A stretch of DNA of 64,000 nt from Deltaproteobacteria bacterium (GCA_007693595.1 REDI01000034.1:1-64000); one strand, 5' to 3'; shown: positions 14,693-24,565, numbered from the stretch's first letter. Program-made: numbers and translations. The notes: generated by a model from the sequence alone, not told the origin.

Positions 14693-17029
14693 CTACCGAG
14701 CCGCGTCGGGGTGAAGCGTGAGGTTGACCATGATCGCCCGTGGCGGGCCGGGGCTGATCTGCCGGGTGGGCAAGCGGGTCGGAAAGCCGGTGCCACTCGT
14801 CTGGGGGAACCACGAGGCGTAGTTGTATTCAGCCAGCGCGTAGCGGGCGTCGAGCACGTTGGTGATCGCGAGGCCGACCTCGACAGCCCCCAGGCGGAGC
14901 TCGGTACCCGCGTCGAGGGTGAAGACCGGCTCGGCCCACGCCGAGAGCGGGAGAGGGCGAGGGCCGATGAAGCTGCCCGCGAGTCCGTGGCGCAGGCCCA
15001 GCTCGCCGAGCTTCCACGTATAGGTCAGATCGGAGCGCGCGATCACCGGCGGGACGTAGGGGATGAGTTGGCCTGGTTCGCGGTCATAGCGGGTGCGGCT
15101 GAAGGAAGGGGGCAGCTCCTCGCCGTAGACGGCATAGGTAGCCGTGATCGAGGTGTGGGCGCGGAAGGGGCCGTGGTGGATCTCGCTGATCACGGTCATT
15201 CCGGCGCGGGTGGAGGGGCCGCCGAGGATGTTGGTGCCGAGATCCTCGTCGAAGACTAGATCGCGCGCCACAGCCGTGACGAAGCCGACGACGCGATGGC
15301 TCGTGAAGAGACGCTCGCGGCTGGTCACCCCGTGCCAACCCAGGTCCACCGTCCAGAGATCGCCGAAGGGCGCGCGCTCGCCTTCGGAGAGGGAGGTCGC
15401 CTCGATGGATCGGAAGCCGCGGCCTCCGCCCGAGATCAGCTTGTGTCCGGGTGCGACTTCATAGGAGAGGCTACCCCGCGGAGCCAGGCCCAGGCCGGAG
15501 GCGGCGCTGAAGGCGTCTGTGCGGCGCACCCCGTTCCGGTCCAGGCGAGGGCAGTTCACGTCGTCCGTCACCGCGCCGGGGAACCACAAATCGAGGGCCG
15601 CACAGTGGTCGTGCAGGGCGTAGTGGAAGGCCTGGGCCCGCCCTCCCAGACGGGCCGTGAGGCGCCCTGTGTCGATCTGACCGCCCGCCCACAAGGCCAG
15701 ATCGGTCTGCCGAAGACCGAGATCGAGCTCGGTGCGGTAGGATACGTGGTCGACGGCACGCAGTCGCACGCTGCTCGCGTCGACATCGTCGTAGCGAGCC
15801 CAGATCCCGCCCTCGATGCGAGCCCCCACCGCGTCGGAGAGGTCCAGATCGCGTCGGACGGTGCCGTCGAGGTGGACCGTGGTGGACGCCATACGCTGCT
15901 CCAACAGGTCTCCGCGCTGGGGGTGGGGGGACTCGCCGGGGCGCCGATCGTCGGTGAGAAAGCCAGTGTAGTTGTACCGAACCCAGGAGTCCCTTCGGCT
16001 GGCGCTCGCTCGCAGGATGAGCTCGGTGCGGTCGATCTCTTCGCGGAAGCGCCCCACGGCCCAGCCGACGGTGCCCCCCATGCCCTGACCCGGATCGTTG
16101 GTGTCGAAGAAGTCTTGGCGGTCCTCCTCGACGTCGATCCGACGGATCAGGCCCGCGTGGCTGAAGTCGCTTCCGGCGATCCCGCCGGTGAGACGGAATT
16201 TTCCGCGCTCGACTCGGCCGAGCACCGAGCCCCTCATACCGCCGCGGGACTGCCCATAGCCCGAGGTGCGATAGAGCTCACCCACCAGGAAGGTCCCCCG
16301 TTCCTCGGGGTGCCGCCAGCCGAGCACGCCGCGGACGGTGTTGAAGGACCCGACGGTCAGGCCCGCGAGCAGGCCGGGCTCGGACAGGCCGAGCTCCATA
16401 TCCAGCGATCCCGCGACCGCGAAGTCTCCCTGGGAAGGGTCTGCCGCGCCGGGTCGGACCTCGATGGCGGCCAGCGCCTCGGGGGGAGCGAGGCGGAGGT
16501 CGACCAGTCCATGCCCGTGGGGGTTGCCAACCTGGTTGACCGGCATCCCGTCGACGCGAAAAGCCACGTCCTGGCCGTGTCGCGCGTCGAAGCCACGCAG
16601 AAATATCTGCATCGGCGCCCCCTCGCCGCCGGGGCGGGTCATGAAGAGGCCGGGGGCCATCGAGAGCGTGTTCTCGATGTCTTGAGTATGGACCGCTTGA
16701 GCTTCGGGCACGTCGATGCGCACGTCGCCGGCGGCGCGTAGATCCGGTGGGCGACCCTCGACGGTGATCTTCCAGTCTGCATCTGCGTGGTCGGGGAAGG
16801 GCTCGTCCGGGTCGTGGCGGTGCGGCACGAGCGAAGGTCCGTCCGGTTTCGAGTCATGGGTGGGCTCGACACCGGGCGTGTCGTGGACCTCTGGGGGAGA
16901 CTCCTCGGGGGCCTCGCCTCGCGATGGGGGTTCGGATTCGGCCTCTTCGACCGCCGCGGGAGCTGAGGACAGAGCGGGCAAGGGAGTGGCGAGCCCCAGG
17001 AGGGTCGCGATGGCGAAGGGCTGGCGCAT
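14693..17029 (-). CDS. TonB-dependent outer-membrane receptor, probable metal uptake
   Basis: A 778-residue receptor. A signal peptide (MRQPFAIATLLGLATPLPAL) is followed by an acidic, His-containing extension (VEPTHDSKPD, VPHRHDPDEPFPDH). The plug domain includes RAAGDVRIDVP, NTLSMAPG, MQIFLRGFDARHGQDVAFRVDG and HGHGLVDLRL. A large beta-barrel follows, ending in NLTLHPDAAR. The TonB box is not obvious. Substrate is not certain, but the His-rich N-terminus, the neighbouring ZIP transporter and the operator-like repeat upstream favour a divalent metal such as zinc. Energy would come from ExbBD/TonB elsewhere. Confidence 0.9.
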   Translation of the reverse strand: MRQPFAIATLLGLATPLPALSSAPAAVEEAESEPPSRGEAPEESPPEVHDTPGVEPTHDSKPDGPSLVPHRHDPDEPFPDHADADWKITVEGRPPDLRAAGDVRIDVPEAQAVHTQDIENTLSMAPGLFMTRPGGEGAPMQIFLRGFDARHGQDVAFRVDGMPVNQVGNPHGHGLVDLRLAPPEALAAIEVRPGAADPSQGDFAVAGSLDMELGLSEPGLLAGLTVGSFNTVRGVLGWRHPEERGTFLVGELYRTSGYGQSRGGMRGSVLGRVERGKFRLTGGIAGSDFSHAGLIRRIDVEEDRQDFFDTNDPGQGMGGTVGWAVGRFREEIDRTELILRASASRRDSWVRYNYTGFLTDDRRPGESPHPQRGDLLEQRMASTTVHLDGTVRRDLDLSDAVGARIEGGIWARYDDVDASSVRLRAVDHVSYRTELDLGLRQTDLALWAGGQIDTGRLTARLGGRAQAFHYALHDHCAALDLWFPGAVTDDVNCPRLDRNGVRRTDAFSAASGLGLAPRGSLSYEVAPGHKLISGGGRGFRSIEATSLSEGERAPFGDLWTVDLGWHGVTSRERLFTSHRVVGFVTAVARDLVFDEDLGTNILGGPSTRAGMTVISEIHHGPFRAHTSITATYAVYGEELPPSFSRTRYDREPGQLIPYVPPVIARSDLTYTWKLGELGLRHGLAGSFIGPRPLPLSAWAEPVFTLDAGTELRLGAVEVGLAITNVLDARYALAEYNYASWFPQTSGTGFPTRLPTRQISPGPPRAIMVNLTLHPDAAR

Positions 17030-17100
17030 CGCGCGCGTATAAGTGGGAGCCGATTTGGACGCAATCGAGTTGCATCAGTCCTCGCGCGCGGCCCTGCCCC

Positions 17101-17123
17101 TTGCAATTGCACCTCAATTGTAA
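17101..17123. promoter_or_regulatory. Candidate metalloregulator (Fur/Zur-like) operator
   Basis: Arms TTGCAATTG (17101-17109) and CAATTGTAA (17115-17123) pair at 8 of 9 positions across a 5-base spacer. The element is 23 bp, the size of a Fur-family box, and AT-rich in a GC-rich background. It lies in the divergent gap between the TonB receptor and the EF-hand lipoprotein, so it could repress both. No regulator gene is nearby and the sequence does not match a known consensus closely, so assignment to Zur is speculative. Confidence 0.45.
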
Positions 17124-17150
17124 TAGGGGTCGAGGCTTGGAGGTGGTGAC

Positions 17151-17954
17151 GTGAAGAGATGGGTCGTGGTTGTGCTGCTGGGTCTGGCTTGTGGTCAAGA
17201 CAGTGGCGAGGTACGGATCGTCGCCTGGGGCGAAGAAGCCGCCACGGTTGGCTACCGTGCCAGCCAGACCGACGGCTGGGACATCACCCTCGATCACTTC
17301 ATCTCCGCCCCCGCGCGCTTCGCGCTCTCGGATCGTGCCCGGGAGTCCGAGGTCGAGGTGGTCGACACCGCGTGGGTGATCGACTGGACCGAGTGGCCTG
17401 AGCCCGCCCCCCTCGACGTTCGGGTGCTGCCGGCGGAGCGCTACCGCGTGGGCTTTGACATGGTCGTGCCCTCGCTCGAGCACGGCGTCGTCGGCCAGGT
17501 CGATGCCGATGTCGTAGCCCTCATGCACGAGCAGGGCTGGGCGCACCACCTCGCGGGCTCCGCGACCGATGGCGAGACCACCGTGACTTTTGCATGGGGC
17601 TTTGACAACCCCACCCGCAACACCGAGTGTCGCAACGGCGAGGACCGGACCGATGGCGTGGCGATCCCGCCCGATGGCGTGGCCAGGGCGCAGGTCACCA
17701 TGCACATCGACCACGTCTTCTGGAACACCCTCCGCACCGAAGAGTCGCCCCTGGCGTTTTCGGCGATCGCTCTCGCTGACGCGGATGGTGACGGAGATGT
17801 GACCATCGAAGAGCTCGCGGCGGTCTCGGTCCTCGAGGCGGGCTACGAGACGGCGGGCGTACAGGTCGATGACCTCTATGCGTTCATCCGCTACAGCCTC
17901 GCGCGGGCATCCCACTTTAACGGCGAGGGCCTCTGCCGGGTCCAGGCCCTCTGA
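17151..17954 (+). CDS. Lipoprotein with EF-hand-like loop, metal-locus neighbour
   Basis: A 267-residue protein from GTG 17151, with GGAGG about six bases upstream. A short signal peptide is followed by lipobox LGLAC near residue 14. Notable elements are a His-rich patch (ALMHEQGWAHHLAG), HIDHVFWNT and an EF-hand-type calcium loop DADGDGDVTIEE near residue 210. It is transcribed away from the TonB receptor and 23 bases before the ZIP transporter, so probably co-transcribed with the latter. It could be a periplasmic metal-binding partner. That is inference from His content and context; I do not recognise the family. Confidence 0.82.
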   Translation: MKRWVVVVLLGLACGQDSGEVRIVAWGEEAATVGYRASQTDGWDITLDHFISAPARFALSDRARESEVEVVDTAWVIDWTEWPEPAPLDVRVLPAERYRVGFDMVVPSLEHGVVGQVDADVVALMHEQGWAHHLAGSATDGETTVTFAWGFDNPTRNTECRNGEDRTDGVAIPPDGVARAQVTMHIDHVFWNTLRTEESPLAFSAIALADADGDGDVTIEELAAVSVLEAGYETAGVQVDDLYAFIRYSLARASHFNGEGLCRVQAL

Positions 17955-17977
17955 TCCCCCTCGACCCTGGACCAGGT

Positions 17978-18700
17978 TTGCTTCTTCCCCTCCTTCTCTC
18001 GCTCGTGTCGGTCGCGCTCGGCATCGCCGTGGGCTTGGGGGTCGGGGTCCGGGCGGTCCGCCCCGCGTCGCTGCTGGCGGCTCTCGCGGCCTTGCTCGCG
18101 GTGTTCGTCCAGCTCATCCCCGAGGCCATGCACGAGCTGGGGTGGATCGCGATCGGTGTCGTGGCCCTCGCCTTCGTCTTGCCCCTCGTGGTCGAGCTGG
18201 GGGCGCGTCGACTGCAAGGTCAGGGTCGCTTCGGGCTCGAGATCGCCTTCGCAGGGCTGCTCGTCCATCAGTTCGCTGACGGGCTCGCCCTCGGCTCGCT
18301 GGGTCTCGTCGACCATGACCACAGCCACGACCTGTCCTTCGTCGCGATCGCCGCCCACACCGTCGCCCTCGTCGCCCTCTTCGTGTTGATCTATCGTCAG
18401 CGCTCCGGCCGCTGGCACGCGCTCTGGCGGGGGGTGGGCATGGCGATCGCACTGGTGGTGGGGGCCGCTGGGGTGGGCCTGCTCCCGCATGCGATCCTTG
18501 GGCTGGTCCACCCCTGGATCGTGGCTCTCGCAGCGGGCGTGCTCCTGCACGTCGTGGTTCACCCCTTCGTCGAGCGCTGGCTGCATGGCCCGGCCCACCT
18601 AGCGCCCGTCACCGAAGCCGGCGGGGCCTATCCCCCAGCGGTTAAGGAGTCGAGCGCGTCCGAAGGTCCCGACGCACGGGCCGTCTCCCAGGCGCGCTGA
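17978..18700 (+). CDS. ZIP-family metal transporter
   Basis: About 240 residues, with around seven hydrophobic segments and ZIP-like motifs: FVQLIPEAMHELG (His/Glu-containing, TM2-like), LLVHQFADGLALGSLG (the HxxxD/G pattern of TM4), HSHDLSFVAIAAHTVALV (TM5) and LHVVVHPFVE near the end. A His-rich loop (VDHDHSHD) lies between them. ZIP proteins bring zinc or related divalent metals into the cytoplasm. The start codon read here is TTG 17978, with the preceding gene's stop 23 bases before; an alternative start a few codons upstream in the same frame is possible. The gene is the likely inner-membrane partner of the TonB receptor. Confidence 0.82.
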   Translation: MLLPLLLSLVSVALGIAVGLGVGVRAVRPASLLAALAALLAVFVQLIPEAMHELGWIAIGVVALAFVLPLVVELGARRLQGQGRFGLEIAFAGLLVHQFADGLALGSLGLVDHDHSHDLSFVAIAAHTVALVALFVLIYRQRSGRWHALWRGVGMAIALVVGAAGVGLLPHAILGLVHPWIVALAAGVLLHVVVHPFVERWLHGPAHLAPVTEAGGAYPPAVKESSASEGPDARAVSQAR

Positions 18701-18724
18701 TCCCCTCTCCACCACGGAGCCGAT

Positions 18725-19150
18725 GTGCGATTTCTACACAGCATGATCCGCGTGCGTGATCTGGATGCCGCCCTGCACTTCTTCTGCGAGCTGCTCGGGC
18801 TGGTGGAGGTCCGTCGCAAGGAGGTCCCCAAGGGCGAGTTCACGCTCGTCTTTCTCAGCACGGGCGCGCCCGGCGATCCCGCTGAGATCGAGCTCACGTA
18901 CAACTGGGGCCAAGAAGAGGCATACAGCCAGGGGCGAAACTTTGGGCACCTGGCTTTCGAAGTCGACGACATCTACGCCGCCTGCGAGCGACTTCAAGCC
19001 GGCGGCGTGGTGATCAACCGCCCACCCCGCGACGGCCGCATGGCCTTTGTGCGCAGCCCCGATGGGATCTCGGTCGAGCTGCTTCAGAAGGGTGAGCCGC
19101 GACCAGCCCAGGAGCCCTGGCTGAGTATGGGCAATACTGGGAGCTGGTGA
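18725..19150 (+). CDS. gloA: Glyoxalase I (lactoylglutathione lyase)
   Basis: A 141-residue single-domain glyoxalase I. It begins at GTG 18725 with GGAG six bases upstream. The four metal ligands expected for GloA are in place: His5 (FLHSMIRV), Glu56 (EIELTYN), His75 (FGHLAFEV) and Glu118 (ISVELLQ). ELTYNWG is typical of GloA. It isomerises the hemithioacetal of methylglyoxal and glutathione to S-lactoylglutathione. Few of its neighbours suggest regulation; it follows the ZIP gene by 24 bases and may be co-transcribed. Confidence 0.95.
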   Translation: MRFLHSMIRVRDLDAALHFFCELLGLVEVRRKEVPKGEFTLVFLSTGAPGDPAEIELTYNWGQEEAYSQGRNFGHLAFEVDDIYAACERLQAGGVVINRPPRDGRMAFVRSPDGISVELLQKGEPRPAQEPWLSMGNTGSW

Positions 19151-19238
19151 GCCCTCGGCCCCCGATACGCTCGACGATCGCTCGCGAGCCAGCGCGGCGC
19201 TCGGGGGATGGGCCCAGCCTCTTTGCCCTAAACGATGA

Positions 19239-20939
19239 TTAAGGCTCGATAAAGGCCCGGAGCCGCTTAGACCGGCTCGGGTGACGTAGCTTTCGCAGCG
19301 CCTTGGCTTCGATCTGGCGGATTCGCTCACGGGTGACGTCGAAGTCTTGACCGACCTCTTCGAGGGTGTGGTCCTGATGCTGACCGATGCCGAACCGAAG
19401 GCGCAGCACGCGCTCCTCGCGGGGGCTCAAGGTGGCGAGCATCTTGTTCGTCGCCTCGTTGAGGGCGTTGGTGACTACGTTCTCGTCGGGAGAGGGGGTG
19501 TTCTTGTCTTCGATGAAGTCGCCGAGGTGGCTGTCTTCTTCTTCGCCGATGGGGGTCTCGAGGCTAATCGGCTCCTTGGAGATCTTGAGGATGCGGTGCA
19601 CCCGATCCACGGGGATCTCCATCTTCTCGGCGATCTCGTCGGGCGTGGGCTCGCGGCCGAGATCCTGGATGAGCTGACGCTGGGTGCGACCGAGCTTGTT
19701 GATGGTCTCGATCATGTGCACGGGGATGCGGATGGTCCGGGCCTGATCGGCGATCGCCCGAGTGATGGCCTGGCGGATCCACCAAGTGGCGTAGGTCGAG
19801 AACTTGTAGCCACGCCGATACTCGAACTTTTCGACGGCCTTCATGAGGCCGATGTTGCCCTCTTGGATGAGGTCGAGGAACTGCAGCCCGCGGTTGGTGT
19901 ATTTCTTGGCGATGCTCACGACGAGGCGCAGGTTGGCTTCGACCAGCTCGCACTTGGCCTGCTCGGCGATGGCTTCGCCCCGCTTGAGCTCCTGTGCGGC
20001 GGTGGCGAGCTCTTCGCGGCCCATGCCCACCCGCTTCTCGATCTTGCGGATCTTGCGCAGCTCGCGCCGGACGCGGCTGTCGAACTCTTTCCAGCGCTCC
20101 TCGGGGATGCCTGTGCGCTCGATAACCTCGCGCCCCGCGGTGTCGCCGTTCCGGCGGACCTGGCGGATCGAGCGGCGCAGATCACGGACCGGGAGCCGCG
20201 CGTCTCGCGCGACGAGCTCGATGGCCTTCTCGGACTTGGCGACGTGGGTCCAGGCCTGTTGAATATCCGCGCTGATCTCGGCGATCTGGAGCTTGGTGAG
20301 GTCGATGAGCTCCATGAAGGTCAGGAGCTCTGCGCGGGCGTCTTCGAGGGGCTCGGCGAGCTGTTCCCGCTTGCGCTTGGACTTGGCCTTCCGCCAAGCA
20401 TCCTCGGCCTCGGCGTAGGCATCGTAGAGGGTCTGGGCCCGCTCGCGCACCTGTCGCAGGTTGAAGTTGTACGTGCGGAGCTTGAAGGGCTTGGGCTTCT
20501 TGCCGGATCGGGTGGCCTTGGCGACGCGCTCATCATCGTGTTCGATGAGCTGGTCGATGTAGGCGACGGCGAGCTGGCTCGTGAGCACGATGTCTTTGAC
20601 TGTGGTCTCGCCGTCTTCGATGCGCTTGGCGATCTCGATCTCGCCTTCGCGCGACAAGAGAGAGACCGAGCCCATCTTTCGGAGGTAAGTGCGGACGGGA
20701 TCGGTCGATCGGTTGGCGTCGGTCTGGGTGGGGCCGGCCCGCTGAGCCTCGGCGCGCTTACGGGCTTCGTTGCGTACCTCGATCTCCATGTCGGAGAAGA
20801 GGATCATGACGTCTTCGAGGCGGTTGGCCTGCACCAACTGGCTCGGGAGAGCCTGGTGCATCTCTTCGTACGTGACGTAGCCGCGCTTCTTACCCAGGTT
20901 GATGAGCTCCTGGAGCTCGGAGATGTCCTTGATGGTCAT
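19239..20939 (-). CDS. rpoD: Primary sigma factor RpoD (sigma-70)
   Basis: A 566-residue housekeeping sigma factor. Region 1.1 is [20 protein letters not shown]; region 1.2 [11 protein letters not shown]; a non-conserved insert follows; regions 2.1-2.4 include [21 protein letters not shown] and [18 protein letters not shown]; region 4 ends with [23 protein letters not shown] 20939 is chosen because it opens on region 1.1; an in-frame GTG at 20987 would add an unrelated leader. AGGAG lies 11 bases upstream. Together with dnaG it forms the core of the macromolecular synthesis operon, here without rpsU and with murA upstream. Confidence 0.97.
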   Translation of the reverse strand: MTIKDISELQELINLGKKRGYVTYEEMHQALPSQLVQANRLEDVMILFSDMEIEVRNEARKRAEAQRAGPTQTDANRSTDPVRTYLRKMGSVSLLSREGEIEIAKRIEDGETTVKDIVLTSQLAVAYIDQLIEHDDERVAKATRSGKKPKPFKLRTYNFNLRQVRERAQTLYDAYAEAEDAWRKAKSKRKREQLAEPLEDARAELLTFMELIDLTKLQIAEISADIQQAWTHVAKSEKAIELVARDARLPVRDLRRSIRQVRRNGDTAGREVIERTGIPEERWKEFDSRVRRELRKIRKIEKRVGMGREELATAAQELKRGEAIAEQAKCELVEANLRLVVSIAKKYTNRGLQFLDLIQEGNIGLMKAVEKFEYRRGYKFSTYATWWIRQAITRAIADQARTIRIPVHMIETINKLGRTQRQLIQDLGREPTPDEIAEKMEIPVDRVHRILKISKEPISLETPIGEEEDSHLGDFIEDKNTPSPDENVVTNALNEATNKMLATLSPREERVLRLRFGIGQHQDHTLEEVGQDFDVTRERIRQIEAKALRKLRHPSRSKRLRAFIEP

Positions 20940-21109
20940 GGGACCGGCTTCTCCTGCGTCACGTGATGGAGGTGCCGGTCCGAGCACGCCTCGACCGACA
21001 CGGCAAGACGGCGGCGCGATGGTTCACTCCACGGATCTTGCTGAGCCGCGTTAACCCTCCTCCATCGACCTCGACAACCTCTTGTGGCAGGGTCGAGCGA
21101 CAAGCTCTT

Positions 21110-21196
21110 TGCCGGTATCGTTTTTCTGTGTGTCTCAGTGTGGAATAGTCTTGCTTTTAGGCGGAGTTTATTGATAATCAAGATATGCATTGCATG
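21110..21196 (-). promoter_or_regulatory. AT-rich dnaG-rpoD intergenic segment, candidate rpoD promoter
   Basis: The 257-base gap between dnaG and rpoD contains a markedly AT-rich stretch next to the dnaG stop. On the minus strand TTGATT (21181-21176) followed by TAAAAG (21159-21154) with a 16-base spacer is a possible -35/-10 pair. The -35 also sits in a short palindrome TTGATTATCAA, and an ATGCAATGCAT pattern lies beside it. This would give rpoD its own promoter, as is common for such operons. The call is tentative. Confidence 0.35.
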
Positions 21197-23086
21197 TCAG
21201 GAATTGTCGTAGTACTCGGGTTCTGTCGGGGCGGGCGAGGTGGCCTGGAGCGCCTCGACGGCGATCTTGGCCCAAGGCTCTGGCTCGTCGGCCCGGAAGG
21301 CTCGGGTGAGCTGATTGCGCAGGTTTCGGAGCGCCACCTGTTGCCGGGTCGCCGCTTGCTGAGTCTGCCACTCATGGCGAAGGACGGCGTCCCGGATGGT
21401 CTCGGAGAGGGATCGGATCGTGTGCTCGAGGCGGGCCTCGACCATGCGGTGCGCGATGTGGACGAGAGCTCTCGGCGCCTGGACTTCGGTGTAGAGCCCT
21501 TGTCGCGCCGCGATCTGGACCAACATGCGTCGCTGCAGATCGGAGGGGGACTCGTCGACCAGGGTGGCGACGGGCGTGCCTTGGAGCAGCGCCGAGACCA
21601 GGGGGGCGGCCTCTTCGAGCTCGGGCCAGCTCGCGAGGCCGAGACGCAGGGCCAAGGCGTGAACGCTGGCTTGGTGGTGGACGAGGAGCCAGAGCAGGTG
21701 CACGTGATCGCGGGTGGGCTTCCAGGGGGGAGGTTCTGGAGGGGCCTCGTCGAGATCAGGGGGGTCGGTCTGAGGCGCTGAAGATCCCCTGGAGCGTTGG
21801 CGTCGCAGCCGAGCCTGATCGACGCGGGCTTGCAGCACGGGCACGTGGACCTTGAGCCTCGCGGCTGCGCGCCCGACGATGTCGACACCCTCAGTCAGGG
21901 CGAGCAGCTCGACGATCTCTTCGGTCAGGCTCTCTCCTGCGGCGCGACCTCCGTTGGCGGTGATTCGCCGCTCGATGACCCAGTCGAGCAGGGGGCGTCG
22001 AGCCGCCAGGGCGCGCTTCATGGCCTCCGGGCCTTCTTCGCGGATGAGCTCGTCTGGATCCTTGGCGGCCGGCAGCTCGAGTCGCCATGGCTCGATCCCT
22101 GCGGAGAAGCAGAGGGGCAAGGCGCGCTCCGCGGCTCTTGCCCCCGCCTCGTCGCTGTCGAAGAGGGCGATGAGGTCATCGGTGAGACGTCGGAGGGACT
22201 CGAGGTGGTCGTCGGTGAGCGAGGTGCCACAGGTGGCGACCGCTTGGGGAAAGCCTGCCTGATGCAGGGAGATCACGTCGAAGTAGCCTTCGACCAGCAG
22301 CGCGTGGCCTTCGCGCTGGATCGGCTGTCGTGCTTGATGCATGCCGAACAAGATCTTGGACTTCTGATAGGTCGGGCCTTCTGCCGAGTTGATGTACTTT
22401 GGCCCATCGCCCTGTAGCAAGCGCGCCCCGAACGCGATGATCCGTCCCCGTTCATCGGTGATCGGGATGGTGATCCGCTCCCGGAAGGCATCGTAGATCC
22501 GGTCCCCCCGCTGGCTCTTACGGGCGATACCCGCGTCGAGCAGGAGCTGTGGGCTGAGCCCTTCGCGCTGTAGGCGATCGATGGTGGTGGTCCAGCCTTG
22601 AGGCGCGACCCCGAGTCGCCAGGTCCGGGCCGTGTCTTGATCGATCCCGCGATCGCGAAGATAGGCGCGCGCCTCGCTGCCCTCTGGGCGGGTGTGGAGG
22701 ATGGCCTCCCAGAATCGGCTGGCCTTATCGAGCGCCTCGAAGCGGCTCGCCCGCTGCTCGAGGTGCCGCCGCTCTTGAGGCGTGAGCTCTCGCTCCTCGA
22801 GGGTGACGCCGGCGGAGGAGGCGAGCTCGCGCACCGCCTCGATGAAGGAGAGGCCCTCGATCTCCATGAGAAACTTGAAGCAGTCGCCCGCCGCCCCGCA
22901 GCCGAAGCAGTGGTAGAGATCCTTTCGGGGGACGACGTGAAAGCTCGGGGTCTTCTCTTGGTGAAAGGGGCAGAGGCCGACGTGGCTGTTCCCCCGCTGC
23001 TTGAGCTTGACGTGCCGCTCCACCAGCGACACCAGATCGGTTCGCTCTCGGATCTCGTCGATGGTGTGGCGGGGGAGCTTGGCCAT
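21197..23086 (-). CDS. dnaG: DNA primase
   Basis: A 629-residue DnaG. It has the N-terminal zinc finger (Cys39-Pro-Phe-His42 ... Cys60-x2-Cys63), the RNA-polymerase core with the RIYDAFRERITIPI block, and TOPRIM motifs (VEGYFDVISLHQAG, IALFDSDEAGARAA). The C-terminal part (from about 430) is helical with a Pro-rich linker and would bind DnaB. It makes RNA primers for replication. It lies between murA and rpoD, all minus strand, and starts 37 bases after the murA stop. All catalytic acidic residues appear present. Confidence 0.96.
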   Translation of the reverse strand: MAKLPRHTIDEIRERTDLVSLVERHVKLKQRGNSHVGLCPFHQEKTPSFHVVPRKDLYHCFGCGAAGDCFKFLMEIEGLSFIEAVRELASSAGVTLEERELTPQERRHLEQRASRFEALDKASRFWEAILHTRPEGSEARAYLRDRGIDQDTARTWRLGVAPQGWTTTIDRLQREGLSPQLLLDAGIARKSQRGDRIYDAFRERITIPITDERGRIIAFGARLLQGDGPKYINSAEGPTYQKSKILFGMHQARQPIQREGHALLVEGYFDVISLHQAGFPQAVATCGTSLTDDHLESLRRLTDDLIALFDSDEAGARAAERALPLCFSAGIEPWRLELPAAKDPDELIREEGPEAMKRALAARRPLLDWVIERRITANGGRAAGESLTEEIVELLALTEGVDIVGRAAARLKVHVPVLQARVDQARLRRQRSRGSSAPQTDPPDLDEAPPEPPPWKPTRDHVHLLWLLVHHQASVHALALRLGLASWPELEEAAPLVSALLQGTPVATLVDESPSDLQRRMLVQIAARQGLYTEVQAPRALVHIAHRMVEARLEHTIRSLSETIRDAVLRHEWQTQQAATRQQVALRNLRNQLTRAFRADEPEPWAKIAVEALQATSPAPTEPEYYDNS

Positions 23087-23123
23087 GGGCCTACGAGGGT
23101 GCGGTCAGGGAGGCTTACCCGCT

Positions 23124-24428
23124 TCAGCGCGTCTCGCGCAACGAGGCTTGGACCGCCTGCTCATCCGCGTCGTCTGCCAGGCGCGCGATCGACGCCCCCA
23201 CCCCGCGCAGTCTCGCCGTCATGTCCTCATAGCCCCGGTCGAGGTGATAGATCCGGAGCACCTGGGTGACTCCCTGAGCCGCGAGGCCGGATAGCACCAG
23301 AGCGGCCGAGGCCCGTAGGTCAGAGGCCATCACCGACGCTCCGGTGAGCGAGGGCACGCCCCGGACGGTCGCGACCCGTCCTTGGACGTCGATGCGTGCG
23401 CCCATTCGGAGCAGCTCGGCGGCGTGCATGTAGCGGTTCTCGAAGATGTTCTCGCGGAAGGTGGAGGTTCCGTTCGCGATGCACGCCACCGCCATGAGCT
23501 GGGCCTGCATATCGGTCGGGAATCCTGGGTGAGGCTGCGTATCGACATGGAAGGGCCGCAGTTCGCCGGTGCGTGCGCAGGTGACGCGATCGTCGTCGAC
23601 GGTGATCTCGCAGCCCGCTTCGCGCAGCTTGTCGATCACCGCGGTCAGGGTGGAGGGCTCGCAGCGGGTCACGGTGACGTTGCCACCGGCGATGGCAGCA
23701 GCGCAGAGGTAGGTGCCCGCCTCGATGCGGTCGGGCAGGACGCGGTAGGGGCGGCTCGCGGGTGAGAGTCGAGGGACCCCGTGGATCGTGAGGGTTGAAG
23801 TGCCGGCTCCTTCGATCCTGGCTCCGAGGCTGATCAAGAAGTTGGCGAGATCGACGATCTCTGGCTCACGCGCCGCGTTGTGGATGACGGAGGTCCCCTC
23901 GGCCAGCGTGGCGGCCATGAGGATGTTCTCGGTGCCGGTCACCGTGGGCATGTCGAGGTTGATTTCGGCACCGCGGAGGCCGTCGGCCCGGCCGTTGATG
24001 TAGCCGCCGCTCAGCTCGAAGCGGGCGCCGAGGGCCTCGAGGCCCTTGAGGTGCTGGTCGATCGGGCGCACGCCGATCGCGCACCCGCCGGGCAAGGAGA
24101 CTTTGCAGGCGCCATGCCGGGCCAGCAGCGGCCCGAGCACCAAGACCGAAGCTCGCATCTTGCGAACCACGTCGTAGGGCGCTTCGGAGAAGGCGATGCG
24201 GGTGGTGTCGACGCGGGTGGACTCGGCTTGGAAGAGGCTCGGGCATCCGATCCGGCCCAGGAGCGACAGGGTAGATGAGATGTCGACGAGGTTCGGAAGG
24301 TTGGTAATCCGGTGCTCCCCAGGGGCCAGCAGGGTCGCGACCAGGATCGGGAGCGCGGCGTTCTTGGCTCCTGAGGTCTGGATCTCTCCGTTGAGGGGAC
24401 GGCCTCCAGCGACCACGATCTTGTCCAT
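23124..24428 (-). CDS. murA: UDP-N-acetylglucosamine 1-carboxyvinyltransferase
   Basis: A 434-residue MurA of usual length. N-terminal SGAKNAALPIL holds Lys22 and Asn23. The mobile loop SLPGGCAIGVRP carries Cys116, the residue modified by fosfomycin, so the enzyme is predicted to be fosfomycin-sensitive. PHPGFPTDMQAQLMA and the FENRYMHAAEL block are conserved. It catalyses the first committed step of peptidoglycan synthesis, adding enolpyruvate to UDP-GlcNAc. It heads the minus-strand murA-dnaG-rpoD run and starts divergently from the lipoprotein at 24566. The C-terminus is slightly longer than typical. Confidence 0.97.
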   Translation of the reverse strand: MDKIVVAGGRPLNGEIQTSGAKNAALPILVATLLAPGEHRITNLPNLVDISSTLSLLGRIGCPSLFQAESTRVDTTRIAFSEAPYDVVRKMRASVLVLGPLLARHGACKVSLPGGCAIGVRPIDQHLKGLEALGARFELSGGYINGRADGLRGAEINLDMPTVTGTENILMAATLAEGTSVIHNAAREPEIVDLANFLISLGARIEGAGTSTLTIHGVPRLSPASRPYRVLPDRIEAGTYLCAAAIAGGNVTVTRCEPSTLTAVIDKLREAGCEITVDDDRVTCARTGELRPFHVDTQPHPGFPTDMQAQLMAVACIANGTSTFRENIFENRYMHAAELLRMGARIDVQGRVATVRGVPSLTGASVMASDLRASAALVLSGLAAQGVTQVLRIYHLDRGYEDMTARLRGVGASIARLADDADEQAVQASLRETR

Positions 24429-24565
24429 GACGAGCTCCGAGCAGGGGTGCGATTGCGGCGCCTATCAAGCTCACGGTTGACGGCCACCGGCGAACGTGAC
24501 ACTTGCGGGCGGCGGATCGCTCGCCCATAGACTACAGTGGCGGCGCGTTCGATGTGGAGGATGTA

